From Phycisphaeraceae bacterium (GTDB lineage: Bacteria > Planctomycetota > Phycisphaerae > Phycisphaerales > UBA1924), in assembly GCA_019636625.1 (NCBI GenBank), contig JAHBXE010000026.1, positions 1 to 35,286 of the forward strand: a stretch of 35,286 nt of DNA, in the 5' to 3' direction. The notes beneath the pieces are model-generated. The model worked only from the letters and a program-made list of their open reading frames with translations. It was not told the origin of the DNA and did no database searches. Below, piece by piece: positions 7,995-15,598 of the stretch; position 1 is the first letter of the stretch, and each line of letters opens with the position of its first letter. A program made the position numbers and the translations under genes.

Positions 7995-9119
7995 ATGTCC
8001 ACCGTTCAGATCGACCGCCTTCTCGACACCGTTGTCAAGCTCGGCGCCAGCGACTTGCACTGCACCGTTGGTCGCCAGCCCACCATCCGCCACCACGGCC
8101 ACCTCAAAAACCTCGCCACCAAGGTCCTCGAGTCCGACGACATGGTGAGCCTCATGAAGGCCGTCACCCCCGAGCGAAACCAGCAGGAACTCCAGGAAGA
8201 GGGCGGCACCGACTTCGGCTTTGCCTACGGCGACGCCGCCCGCTTCCGCGTGTCCGTCTTCCGCCAGCGCGGCGACATCGCCATGGTGCTCCGCCAGATT
8301 CCCAACCGCCTGCTCTCCTTCGAGCAGATCGGCCTGCCGGAAATCTGCCGCGACCTGATCCGTCGCCCCAGAGGGTTGTTCCTTGTGACCGGGCCGACCG
8401 GCTCGGGCAAGACGACGTCGCTGGCGACGATGATTGACTACATCAACGCCAACCTCGACCGGCACATCGTCACGATGGAAGACCCCATCGAGTACTACCA
8501 CAAGCACAAGAAGGCCATTGTCAACCAGCGCGAAGTCGGCTCGGACGTCCCCAGCTTCTCCGAGGCCCTTCGGCGCGTGCTCCGCTCCGACCCCGACTGC
8601 ATCCTCGTCGGCGAAATGCGCGACCTCGAGACGATCGAAGCGGCCATCCGGGCCGCCGAGACCGGCCACTTGGTGTTCGCCACGCTGCACACAACCGGCG
8701 CCGCCAAGACCATTGACCGTATCGTGGACGCGTTCCCCGTCACCCAGCAGAACCAGGTCCGGGTCCAGCTTTCGACCGCCCTCATCTGCGTCCTCTCCCA
8801 GGTGCTCCTGTCCCGAATCGATACAGCGGGAATGGTGGCAGGCTACGAGTTCCTCGTGGTTACCCCTGCCATTGCCAACCTCATTCGCGAGAACAAGACT
8901 TTCCGCATCGACTCCATGATCCAGACCGGAAAGAAGTTCGGTATGCAGCTCTTGGACGACCACCTCTGGTCCCTCTACAGCCGCGGCATGATCAGCGCGG
9001 AGGAGATGATCGACAAGGGCAAGAACCCCGCCGACCTCACGGATAAGGTCCACCGGATTGGCAAGACCGTTGGCCGCATCGAGTGGGATGAGGATGTGGA
9101 CGCATCGAGGGAGTCCTGA
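7995..9119 (+). CDS. pilT: PilT-type retraction ATPase
   Basis: 374 residues, ATG at 7995 with GAAGGAAG upstream. PilT hexamers depolymerise type IV pili in the cytoplasm. The family length is about 340-380, so it is full length. Visible motifs are ASDLH near the N-terminus, Walker A GPTGSGKTT at about 133, Asp box VTMEDPIEY, Walker B CILVGEMRDLETIEAAI, and the PilT-specific AAETGHLVFATLHT followed by AAKTIDRIVDAFP. It lacks the CxxC pairs and long N-terminal domain of PilB, which separates it from its two neighbours. A retraction ATPase inside an operon otherwise ordered like type II secretion suggests the filament is dynamic (inference). The 162-bp gap after it holds a perfect 7-bp hairpin (TGGAATG/CATTCCA, 9148-9166) and is more AT-rich than its surroundings. 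It may hold an internal promoter, but I cannot name clear -35/-10 boxes. Confidence 0.93.
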   Translation: MSTVQIDRLLDTVVKLGASDLHCTVGRQPTIRHHGHLKNLATKVLESDDMVSLMKAVTPERNQQELQEEGGTDFGFAYGDAARFRVSVFRQRGDIAMVLRQIPNRLLSFEQIGLPEICRDLIRRPRGLFLVTGPTGSGKTTSLATMIDYINANLDRHIVTMEDPIEYYHKHKKAIVNQREVGSDVPSFSEALRRVLRSDPDCILVGEMRDLETIEAAIRAAETGHLVFATLHTTGAAKTIDRIVDAFPVTQQNQVRVQLSTALICVLSQVLLSRIDTAGMVAGYEFLVVTPAIANLIRENKTFRIDSMIQTGKKFGMQLLDDHLWSLYSRGMISAEEMIDKGKNPADLTDKVHRIGKTVGRIEWDEDVDASRES

Positions 9120-9281
9120 ACGGTCGGGATGCGATTGGAAGTCGACCTGGAATGCGAAACATTCCATGTGTCGCAACGCTTATTGAGCAGAATTTCGCTT
9201 GGCAACACCGAACCCGAACGATAACCTTGTCGAATCGACGGGGTGAGGGTCGTGCGGGTGCATTGCATTGGAGTTTGACAC

Positions 9282-11021
9282 GTGCCGTCAGCCAACATCG
9301 ATCCCGCCGAACTCAAAGGCCGCAAGCTTGGACGCGTGCTCACCAAGATGGGCAAGGTCAGCCGGGAGCAGGTCCATGAAGCCCTTGAGGTTCAGAAGAC
9401 CCGAAAGGTCCCGATTGGACAGCTCCTGGTCGAACTCGGGTATTGCACCCAGAAGGACGTCTCCGCGGCCTTGGCGGGTCAGGCCGGCATGGCGTACCTG
9501 GACCTGACGGGGATGGACATCCCTGAAGCGGTCCGGAACACCATTCCATCTGAGAACGCGCAGGCGTACCAAGTTATCCCGATCGAATACAACCCGAACA
9601 GCAAGCGGCTGAAGATCGCGATGAAGTCGGCGGACAACTTCCGCGCGGTCGACGACCTTCGCCTCCTGATGGGGTTCAACGTCGAGGCTGTGGTCGCGGA
9701 TCCCGCGGCGGTCGACGCCCTTCTTCAGAAGTATTACGGGAAGAAAGAGTCCGTGGTCGACGTCGTCAGCGCTCTGGCGACCGACCAGAAGTTCAAGCAG
9801 CTCGAAGGCCGCGGCGATTCGATCGACCTCGACGCGGTGATGGAGGCGGCGAGCGACAACCAGGTGGTCAAGCTCATCAACCTGGTGCTCTTGCAGGCGA
9901 TCAAGGACCGCGCTTCGGACATTCACTTTGAGCCGTTCGAAGACGAGTTCAAGATGCGGTACCGCATCGACGGCGTGCTGTACGAAATGGTGCCGCCGCC
10001 GAAGCACCTCGGCCCGGCGATCACGTCTCGCGTGAAGGTCATGGCGAACCTCGATATCGCGGAGCGCCGCCTGCCGCAGGACGGCCGTATCGAGTTGACC
10101 GTGGGCGGGAACCCGGTGGACCTGCGTATCGCCGTGCTGCCGACGATGCACGGCGAGTCGGTCGTGATGCGCGTGCTGGACCGGTCGAACGTGGAACTGT
10201 CGCTGGACCGGCTCGGCCTTCGTGCAGACGACCTCGAGCGCGTCCGCGGCCTGATCCGCAAGCCCAACGGGATTGTGATCGTCACCGGCCCGACGGGAAG
10301 CGGCAAGACGACGACGCTGTACGCGGCGCTCGCGGAACTGAACGACATCGAGACGAAGATCCTGACCGCTGAGGACCCGGTCGAGTACGACATCGACGGG
10401 CTGTGCCAGTGCCAGGTCAACGAGGACGTCGGCCTGACGTTCGCGAAGTGCCTCCGCAGCTTCCTCCGTCAGGACCCGGACATCATCCTGGTCGGCGAAA
10501 TCCGCGACCTGGAAACAGCCCAGATCGCCGTGCAGGCATCGCTCACGGGCCACCTTGTGCTCAGCACGCTGCACACCAACGACGCCCCCAGCTCGATCAT
10601 CCGTCTTCTGGACCTGGGGATGGAGAACTTCCTCCTCACGGCGACCATCGAAGGGATCATCGCCCAGCGACTGGTCCGAACGATCTGCCCCCGCTGCAAG
10701 GAGGAGTACCAGCCATCGGAGGAGGAGTTGATGGAGCTTGCCCTTCGCCCGGAGGACACCCGGGGCCGGAAGTTCTTCCGCGGGCGCGGCTGCGACAACT
10801 GCAACAAGTCCGGTTACCGCGGCCGGATGGCGATCTTCGAAATCCTTCAGATGGACGACGACCTGCGCGAGATGGTGATGAAGGAAGCCAGCACGAACGT
10901 CATCCGCAAGCACGCGCGGGAGCGCGGCATGCGTTTGCTCCGTGAAACAGGCCTGATGGGTATTTACGAAGGACAGACGACGATCGACGAAGTGGTCCGC
11001 GAGACGATCGCGGAGGACTAG
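9282..11021 (+). CDS. GspE/PilB-type secretion ATPase, copy 2
   Basis: 579 residues, GTG start at 9282 chosen because TTGGAG lies eight bases upstream. Same architecture as copy 1: N-terminal MshEN-like region (LGRVLTKMGKVSREQVHEAL), then RASDIHFEPFED, Walker A GPTGSGKTT near 336, LTAEDPVEYDIDG, Walker B IILVGEIRDLETAQIAV, TGHLVLSTLHTNDAP, and CPRC near 468 with CDNC near 504. It is as long as copy 1 but clearly diverged, with no DKS linker and a different N-terminal half. This argues for an old duplication or separate recruitment rather than a recent one. Its position directly before gspF/pilC is the usual place of GspE, so I infer that this copy is the one paired with the downstream pseudopilins. 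Confidence 0.93.
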   Translation: MPSANIDPAELKGRKLGRVLTKMGKVSREQVHEALEVQKTRKVPIGQLLVELGYCTQKDVSAALAGQAGMAYLDLTGMDIPEAVRNTIPSENAQAYQVIPIEYNPNSKRLKIAMKSADNFRAVDDLRLLMGFNVEAVVADPAAVDALLQKYYGKKESVVDVVSALATDQKFKQLEGRGDSIDLDAVMEAASDNQVVKLINLVLLQAIKDRASDIHFEPFEDEFKMRYRIDGVLYEMVPPPKHLGPAITSRVKVMANLDIAERRLPQDGRIELTVGGNPVDLRIAVLPTMHGESVVMRVLDRSNVELSLDRLGLRADDLERVRGLIRKPNGIVIVTGPTGSGKTTTLYAALAELNDIETKILTAEDPVEYDIDGLCQCQVNEDVGLTFAKCLRSFLRQDPDIILVGEIRDLETAQIAVQASLTGHLVLSTLHTNDAPSSIIRLLDLGMENFLLTATIEGIIAQRLVRTICPRCKEEYQPSEEELMELALRPEDTRGRKFFRGRGCDNCNKSGYRGRMAIFEILQMDDDLREMVMKEASTNVIRKHARERGMRLLRETGLMGIYEGQTTIDEVVRETIAED

Positions 11022-11068
11022 AAGCGACGCTGTTGCGGCGTGACGCCGGAACAGGGCCGGAGGATTGT

Positions 11069-11089
11069 GGGTTTGGGGTGGGTCGTGGG
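11069..11089 (+). other. Predicted G-quadruplex motif in the leader of gspF/pilC
   Basis: Four G-runs on the coding strand (11069-11071, 11075-11078, 11080-11082, 11087-11089) are separated by loops of 3, 1 and 4 bases, which fits the canonical three-tetrad rule. It lies 33 bases before the ATG at 11123, where no good Shine-Dalgarno is visible. Formation is a prediction only, and the local GC content makes chance occurrence plausible. Confidence 0.5.
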
Positions 11090-11122
11090 CTTTGGCGCCT
11101 TGGGGCGCGGGATGTGTGAACG

Positions 11123-12409
11123 ATGCCGACCTTTGCATATGAAGCGCTGAACCAGCAGGGCAAGCCCCAGAAGGGGACGATCGAGGCCAACTCCTCTGAA
11201 GAGGCGATCGGCAGGATCAAGAGCCAGGGCTTCTTCCCGACCGCCGTCCGCGAGCAGAAGGTCAAGAAGTCGGCCGTGGCCGGGGAAGCGACCGCTTCGA
11301 AGGCCAAGAAGAAGCCCAAGGGCATGTCCATCGGCGGCGTGTCCAACAAGCAACTGACCACGTTCACACGCCAGCTCTCGACGCTGCAGGACGCCGGCCT
11401 GCCGCTGCTCCGGTCGTTGCAGATCCTGGAAGGCCAGCTCAAGCCAAGCAAGCTCAAGAACGTGCTGCTCGGCGTGTGCGAGGATGTGGAAGGCGGCGCC
11501 GCGTTGTCGGAGGCGATGGCCAAGCACCCCGGGGCGTTCGACAAGCTCTACACGAAGATGGTCAACGCCGGCGAAATCGGCGGCGTGCTGGACGTCATCC
11601 TCCAGCGTCTGGCCGAGTTCATGGAAAAGAGCCAGCGCCTGAAGCGGAAGATCCGCGGCGCCCTGGTGTACCCGGTGGTCGTCATGGTCGTGGCGATCTC
11701 GATCCTGACGTTCATCATGGTGTTCATCATCCCGAAGTTCGAGGAAATCTTCACGGACTTCGGCGTGCAGCTCCCCGGCCTGACGCAGTGGCTGATCGAC
11801 ACCAGCCGATGGATGGCCGGCACGAGACCGGACCAGCAGATTCCCGGCTGGGTGTTCGTGGTCATCGCGCTGCCCGCCTTGTTCATCTTCTTCAAGCTGA
11901 TCCGGAAAGCCGGTCCCGGCAAGGCCGCGACCGACACGTTGTTCCTGTGGACGCCCGTGTTCGGCAAGCTGATCCGCAAGACCACGATCGCCCGCTTCAC
12001 CCGCACGCTGGGCACGCTCATTTCCGCCGGTGTACCCATTCTGGAAGCGGTCACGATCACGAGCCAGACGGCGGGCAACTACGTGTTCGAGAAGGCGCTG
12101 ATGAAGGTGCACGACTCGATCCGCGAGGGCGAGAGCTTCGCGGACCCGCTCCGCGAGAGCAAGACCTGCGACGCCATCGTCGTGAACATGATCGACGTCG
12201 GCGAGGAAACGGGCGAACTCGACGCGATGCTCATGAAGATCGCGGACAACTACGACGAAGAAGTCGACGTTGCGGTCGCGGCGCTCGTGTCGCTGCTCGA
12301 ACCGCTGATGGTTGTTGTGATCGGTCTCATCGTCGGAACCATCGTCGTCGCGATGTTCCTGCCCATGGTCGCCATGATCGAGTCGCTCCAGGGTGGCAAC
12401 GCGGTGTAA
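11123..12409 (+). CDS. GspF/PilC inner-membrane platform protein
   Basis: 428 residues, ATG at 11123. It is the polytopic platform on which the secretion ATPase acts to push pseudopilin subunits. The N-terminus PTFAYEALNQQGKPQKGTIEA is the GspF/PilC hallmark. Two repeated T2SF domains follow: FTRQLSTLQDAGLPLLRSLQIL with GEIGGVLD (residues about 73-190), and FTRTLGTLISAGVPILEAVTIT with GEETGELDAML (about 290-400). Membrane segments are about 181-207 (YPVVVMVVAISILTFIMVFI), 243-261 (WVFVVIALPALFIFFKLI) and 393-420 at the C-terminus. A Lys-rich stretch around residues 50-68 precedes the first domain. Length is normal for the family. The next gene begins 46 bases downstream. Confidence 0.93.
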   Translation: MPTFAYEALNQQGKPQKGTIEANSSEEAIGRIKSQGFFPTAVREQKVKKSAVAGEATASKAKKKPKGMSIGGVSNKQLTTFTRQLSTLQDAGLPLLRSLQILEGQLKPSKLKNVLLGVCEDVEGGAALSEAMAKHPGAFDKLYTKMVNAGEIGGVLDVILQRLAEFMEKSQRLKRKIRGALVYPVVVMVVAISILTFIMVFIIPKFEEIFTDFGVQLPGLTQWLIDTSRWMAGTRPDQQIPGWVFVVIALPALFIFFKLIRKAGPGKAATDTLFLWTPVFGKLIRKTTIARFTRTLGTLISAGVPILEAVTITSQTAGNYVFEKALMKVHDSIREGESFADPLRESKTCDAIVVNMIDVGEETGELDAMLMKIADNYDEEVDVAVAALVSLLEPLMVVVIGLIVGTIVVAMFLPMVAMIESLQGGNAV

Positions 12410-12455
12410 CCCCGCCCCACCACGCACGCCGGGCCTCGGGCCCGGGAGGTTCACG

Positions 12456-13418
12456 GTGAATCGAAGGCCGAATCAACGACGGGGCTTCACGCTGATGGAG
12501 TTGCTCGTCGCCATCCTGGTGATCTTCGCGCTCATTGGGCTGCTGATCGTCGGGGTCCGGGCGGTGCGCAAGTCCGGCCGCGGCGCGGGCGATACGGCCC
12601 TGGTGAACTCGTTGAACCTCGCGGTGTCCAACTTCAATCGCGAGTTTGGGTTCCTGCCGCCGCTGGTGAAGGACTTCGAGTCTGCCGGTCCGCTGCGGAC
12701 GGTGTCGGGCCGGCGCGTGCCGTGGGTGTACTCGGTTTCCAATGCGCAGGACGCCCAGGTTCTCCGCTCCAGCCAGTCCCCGGCCGCCCCGGGTACGCCC
12801 CAGTCGCTCTACGACATCCGTTTCAGCCTCCTCTCGCTCCCTTATTACGTGATCGGCGCCCTCGAGGTGGAGGGTGTTTCCGGGGAAGGTCGGCCGATCG
12901 ATGGCGTCGCCGGCCCCGGATTCCTCACGCCCAAGCGCGACGGCTCCTTTGAGCGTTCCGGCCGCAAGTTCGAGTCTTTCTTCGACCTCAGCCGGAACGC
13001 CAAGGCCCTCTACTCGTCCGACGCCGCGGCGGGCCGGGTGGTCCTCCGCGACGCCAACGAGGTACCGGTGCGGTACTACCGATGGCTGCAAGGGAACCCG
13101 AGCACGACGCTGGTTGCCAGCGTCAACGATTGCAACGTGCCCCTCATTCTGGGGAGGGCCTCGGATGACGCATCGCTACGGAGCGCCGTCTTCGCCATCG
13201 TCGCGGCGGGGCCGGACGGCGTGTTTGGTGATGAGGCAGACATTGCCGATCCTTCGAGCGCTGCCCCGCCTCTGCTCGCGAGCACGTTCGGCATGACGTG
13301 GGGCGAACTCGCCAACAAGGTGGGGCTGCCGGACCCGGGCAACGACCCGAACCTCCGGCAGAAGGTCCGCGACAAGGCCCGAAGCGACAACGTCATCGCC
13401 GCGGGAGGTGGCTCGTGA
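12456..13418 (+). CDS. GspG-like pseudopilin
   Basis: 320 residues, GTG start at 12456 with GGGAGG six bases upstream. An in-frame upstream ATG would spoil the short leader. The leader NRRPNQRRG ends in the prepilin peptidase site G|FTLMELLVAIL with Glu at +5, followed by a hydrophobic helix. The next segment, LAVSNFNREFGFLPPLV, resembles the conserved helix and 'Y..d.g.yP' region of GspG/PilA-type major pseudopilins. Normal GspG is about 140 residues, so there are about 180 extra residues here. Within them I recognise no domain, although AAGPDGVFGDEADI resembles the Ca-binding 'GPDG..GT.DD' end of GspG. It overlaps the next gene by four bases (GTGA), so the two are probably coupled. Confidence 0.8.
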   Translation: MNRRPNQRRGFTLMELLVAILVIFALIGLLIVGVRAVRKSGRGAGDTALVNSLNLAVSNFNREFGFLPPLVKDFESAGPLRTVSGRRVPWVYSVSNAQDAQVLRSSQSPAAPGTPQSLYDIRFSLLSLPYYVIGALEVEGVSGEGRPIDGVAGPGFLTPKRDGSFERSGRKFESFFDLSRNAKALYSSDAAAGRVVLRDANEVPVRYYRWLQGNPSTTLVASVNDCNVPLILGRASDDASLRSAVFAIVAAGPDGVFGDEADIADPSSAAPPLLASTFGMTWGELANKVGLPDPGNDPNLRQKVRDKARSDNVIAAGGGS

Positions 13419-14521
13419 ACGCTTCCCTTCGCCCCATTCTCCGGCCCATTCGCCGGGCCTTCTCGCTCGTCGAGCTGCTTGTGGTGATCTCGATCTTTGT
13501 GCTGCTGCTGGCGTTGGCGGTGCCGGCGTTCTCATCAATGCTGTATTCGTCCGAGCAGGCGCTGGCCGAGTCGTCCCTCCGGGTCGCGATGAACACGGCC
13601 CGCAACGTCGCCGTGGCCTCCCCCCGGGGGCAGGACTCGGCCGCCGTGTTCCTCTACGACAGTGTCAGCAAGAAGACGACGATCCTGATCTGCACGAAGG
13701 CCGGCGTTCTGTCGGATGCGCCGGCGTCAGGCTCCAACTCGCCGGTGGATCGCGAAGTCTTCGCCGCCGCCCCGGGCGTCGAGCCTGTGCAACTCTCGGC
13801 CGGGTGGACCGTGCGGGGATACGCCCCCGCCAACACGATCGACGATGAGTGGTACGGTGATGGCACCTACCAGAATGCCACGCTCCGCCAGCAGGGCAAC
13901 TGGCTCTTCCCGGAAACAAACTTCTACGACGACACCCAGCGGAACGACGGGCAAAGCCGGCAGACGTTCATGGTCCGCTTCGAGGGCGGAACGGGCGTTG
14001 TCAAGCTTTCTGATCCGCGGGAAGTCCTGGTGCTCGCGCCCAGCGAGTCCATCGTCTTCCGCAACGGCTGGCCGCTGGGCGGGTACCCCGACCCGCTCAA
14101 CGCACTGGACGAGGCGGACCCCGTCCGCTTCGTGAAGCGTGTCCTGGCTTGGCCAACGTACGCCACAGTCACGGGCTCCATCAATGTCAATCTCAAGCGG
14201 CAGATCCTCGGCGATGTTGCGACGGACACGATCCTGACCAAGCCAATCGGTCAGCTCGCCCTGTGCAGGGAGTCACGCTTGGCGCAGGCGATCGGTGTTC
14301 GCCTCGATGCCGCGACGGGAAGCCTGTACCAGAACCTAACGGACCCGGTTTTCGCGCCCAACGTCAACGTCGACCGGATCAATGCCTGGATCGAAGACCG
14401 ACTCGACGATGGAAGCGGCGGGAAGGTTGAGTCCGACTGCCGCATCTTTACGCTCCAGCGGTACCTCGGATGGCTGCAGGAAGTAACCGGCACGAGCGGC
14501 GGATTGGGGGTCGGCTCATGA
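13415..14521 (+). CDS. GspH-like minor pseudopilin
   Basis: 368 residues. The GTG at 13415 overlaps the upstream TGA, and GGGAGG lies six bases ahead. The leader NASLRPILRPIRRA ends at A|FSLVELLVVISIFVLLLALAVPAF, a class III signal peptide with Glu at +5 and Ala rather than Gly at -1. After the helix, AESSLRVAMNTARNVAVA is the conserved GspH/FimT stretch that follows the transmembrane helix. GspH is usually about 170 residues. The extra length has no recognisable domain. In classical type II systems GspH is the minor pseudopilin linking the GspIJK tip to the GspG shaft. Its place between G-like and I-like genes supports the call. It overlaps the next gene by four bases (ATGA). Confidence 0.72.
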   Translation: MNASLRPILRPIRRAFSLVELLVVISIFVLLLALAVPAFSSMLYSSEQALAESSLRVAMNTARNVAVASPRGQDSAAVFLYDSVSKKTTILICTKAGVLSDAPASGSNSPVDREVFAAAPGVEPVQLSAGWTVRGYAPANTIDDEWYGDGTYQNATLRQQGNWLFPETNFYDDTQRNDGQSRQTFMVRFEGGTGVVKLSDPREVLVLAPSESIVFRNGWPLGGYPDPLNALDEADPVRFVKRVLAWPTYATVTGSINVNLKRQILGDVATDTILTKPIGQLALCRESRLAQAIGVRLDAATGSLYQNLTDPVFAPNVNVDRINAWIEDRLDDGSGGKVESDCRIFTLQRYLGWLQEVTGTSGGLGVGS

Positions 14522-15591
14522 GGCGTGCATTCTCCCTGGTTGAAGTGCTGCTGGCGATCCTGATCCTGGCGATCGGACTGCTGGGCTTGGGCGCCATCAT
14601 CCCCAGCGTCGTCAAGATGCAGCGGACGTCGACGGACCAGACACTCGGCGTTGTGGTTGCCAACTCCGCCAAGGCGCAACTGCTCAACCACGAGAACTTC
14701 CGCCCGACCTCGCCCGCCTCTCCTGTCGGGTGGGACTTCCTGCTCAACGATACTGCCGGCTGGTCCTCCGCCGGGACGAACGCCAACGACCACCTCTGGT
14801 ACCCATGGCAGACCAGCGGGGACAACTTCCTCGACTTGGACACGGGTGTTCTGACGCTCGGGAACCAGACGCTGGGAATCTCGCTGGGCCTCAACCTCCG
14901 ACTCTGGCCGGACCGCTCAACGCAGCCCGTGCAGATCTCAACTTCCACACGCGATCCCTTCCGCCCACAGTTCGTGTGGGACATCGTCGCCCGTCGCGTA
15001 CAGACCTCCCAGGGCGAGCCGCGGCAGGTGCAGGTGGCCCTCTTTGTCCGTCGCCTCGACCTGAACATCCGTGTGCCATCTATCGCCGCAACGCGCCAAC
15101 CTGTCACGCTGCTCGATGTGCTCTTGGGCACCAACGGCGTGTCCAACACCGATCGCTGCGTGCCCGTCGCCGTCATCAGCAGCGCCAACCCCACGCCGAC
15201 CAACCGTGGGAACAACGGCGCCGGCAATCGCACGTACGGCAACTTCCTCACCCTCGACGCGGCGTTCGACGCGAACCGCCGCGACCATATCGAGCTCTTC
15301 AGCGGCCCGCACTCCTCGTCGGTCACGACCGACACCCTCCTGGCCCTGGCGTCCCAGCCAAACCAGAAGCTGGTCGACAACTTCGGCAACGTCTACACCG
15401 TGCTCCGCGTCGCGGAAGATCTGGAAACCGCCTCCAGCACGACCGTCATCGTGAGCCCTCCCGTCCCCGCTTCCGTGCCCGATTCCTTCGCCCCCAATGT
15501 GCCCGATGTGCGACGTTTCCGCCAAGTCGTCTTCACGCCTCAGATCGCCGCGGCGGTCGATGTGTTCACCGTCACCCGTCCTGTCCAGTGA
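14518..15591 (+). CDS. GspI/PilV-like minor pseudopilin
   Basis: 357 residues. The ATG at 14518 overlaps the previous TGA, with a G-rich GGGGGT ahead. The leader is only MRRA, then FSLVEVLLAILILAIGLLGLGAIIPSV with Glu at +5. The 'SLVEVLLAILILAIGLLGL' string is typical of GspI/PilV, where 'E(V/A)L(V/I)A..I.A.G..G' recurs. TDQTLGVVVANSAKAQLL then matches the helix that binds neighbours in the tip. The family is normally 120-160 residues, so here too the ectodomain is more than doubled, and no known domain is visible in it. Order and start overlaps place it in a tight G-H-I block. Confidence 0.72.
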   Translation: MRRAFSLVEVLLAILILAIGLLGLGAIIPSVVKMQRTSTDQTLGVVVANSAKAQLLNHENFRPTSPASPVGWDFLLNDTAGWSSAGTNANDHLWYPWQTSGDNFLDLDTGVLTLGNQTLGISLGLNLRLWPDRSTQPVQISTSTRDPFRPQFVWDIVARRVQTSQGEPRQVQVALFVRRLDLNIRVPSIAATRQPVTLLDVLLGTNGVSNTDRCVPVAVISSANPTPTNRGNNGAGNRTYGNFLTLDAAFDANRRDHIELFSGPHSSSVTTDTLLALASQPNQKLVDNFGNVYTVLRVAEDLETASSTTVIVSPPVPASVPDSFAPNVPDVRRFRQVVFTPQIAAAVDVFTVTRPVQ

Positions 15592-15598
15592 GCTACCG

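Noticed and set aside
6217..9176. Long minus-strand frames (421 and 441 codons) opposite the first ATPase and pilT
   Set aside because: Same reasoning. The plus strand has full ATPase motifs and ribosome sites, and the minus frames have none.
9288..11138. 616-codon minus-strand frame opposite the second GspE/PilB gene
   Set aside because: The composition is dominated by His, Arg, Asp and Val, as expected from the antisense of a GC-rich coding frame. The sense strand has a clear ATPase.
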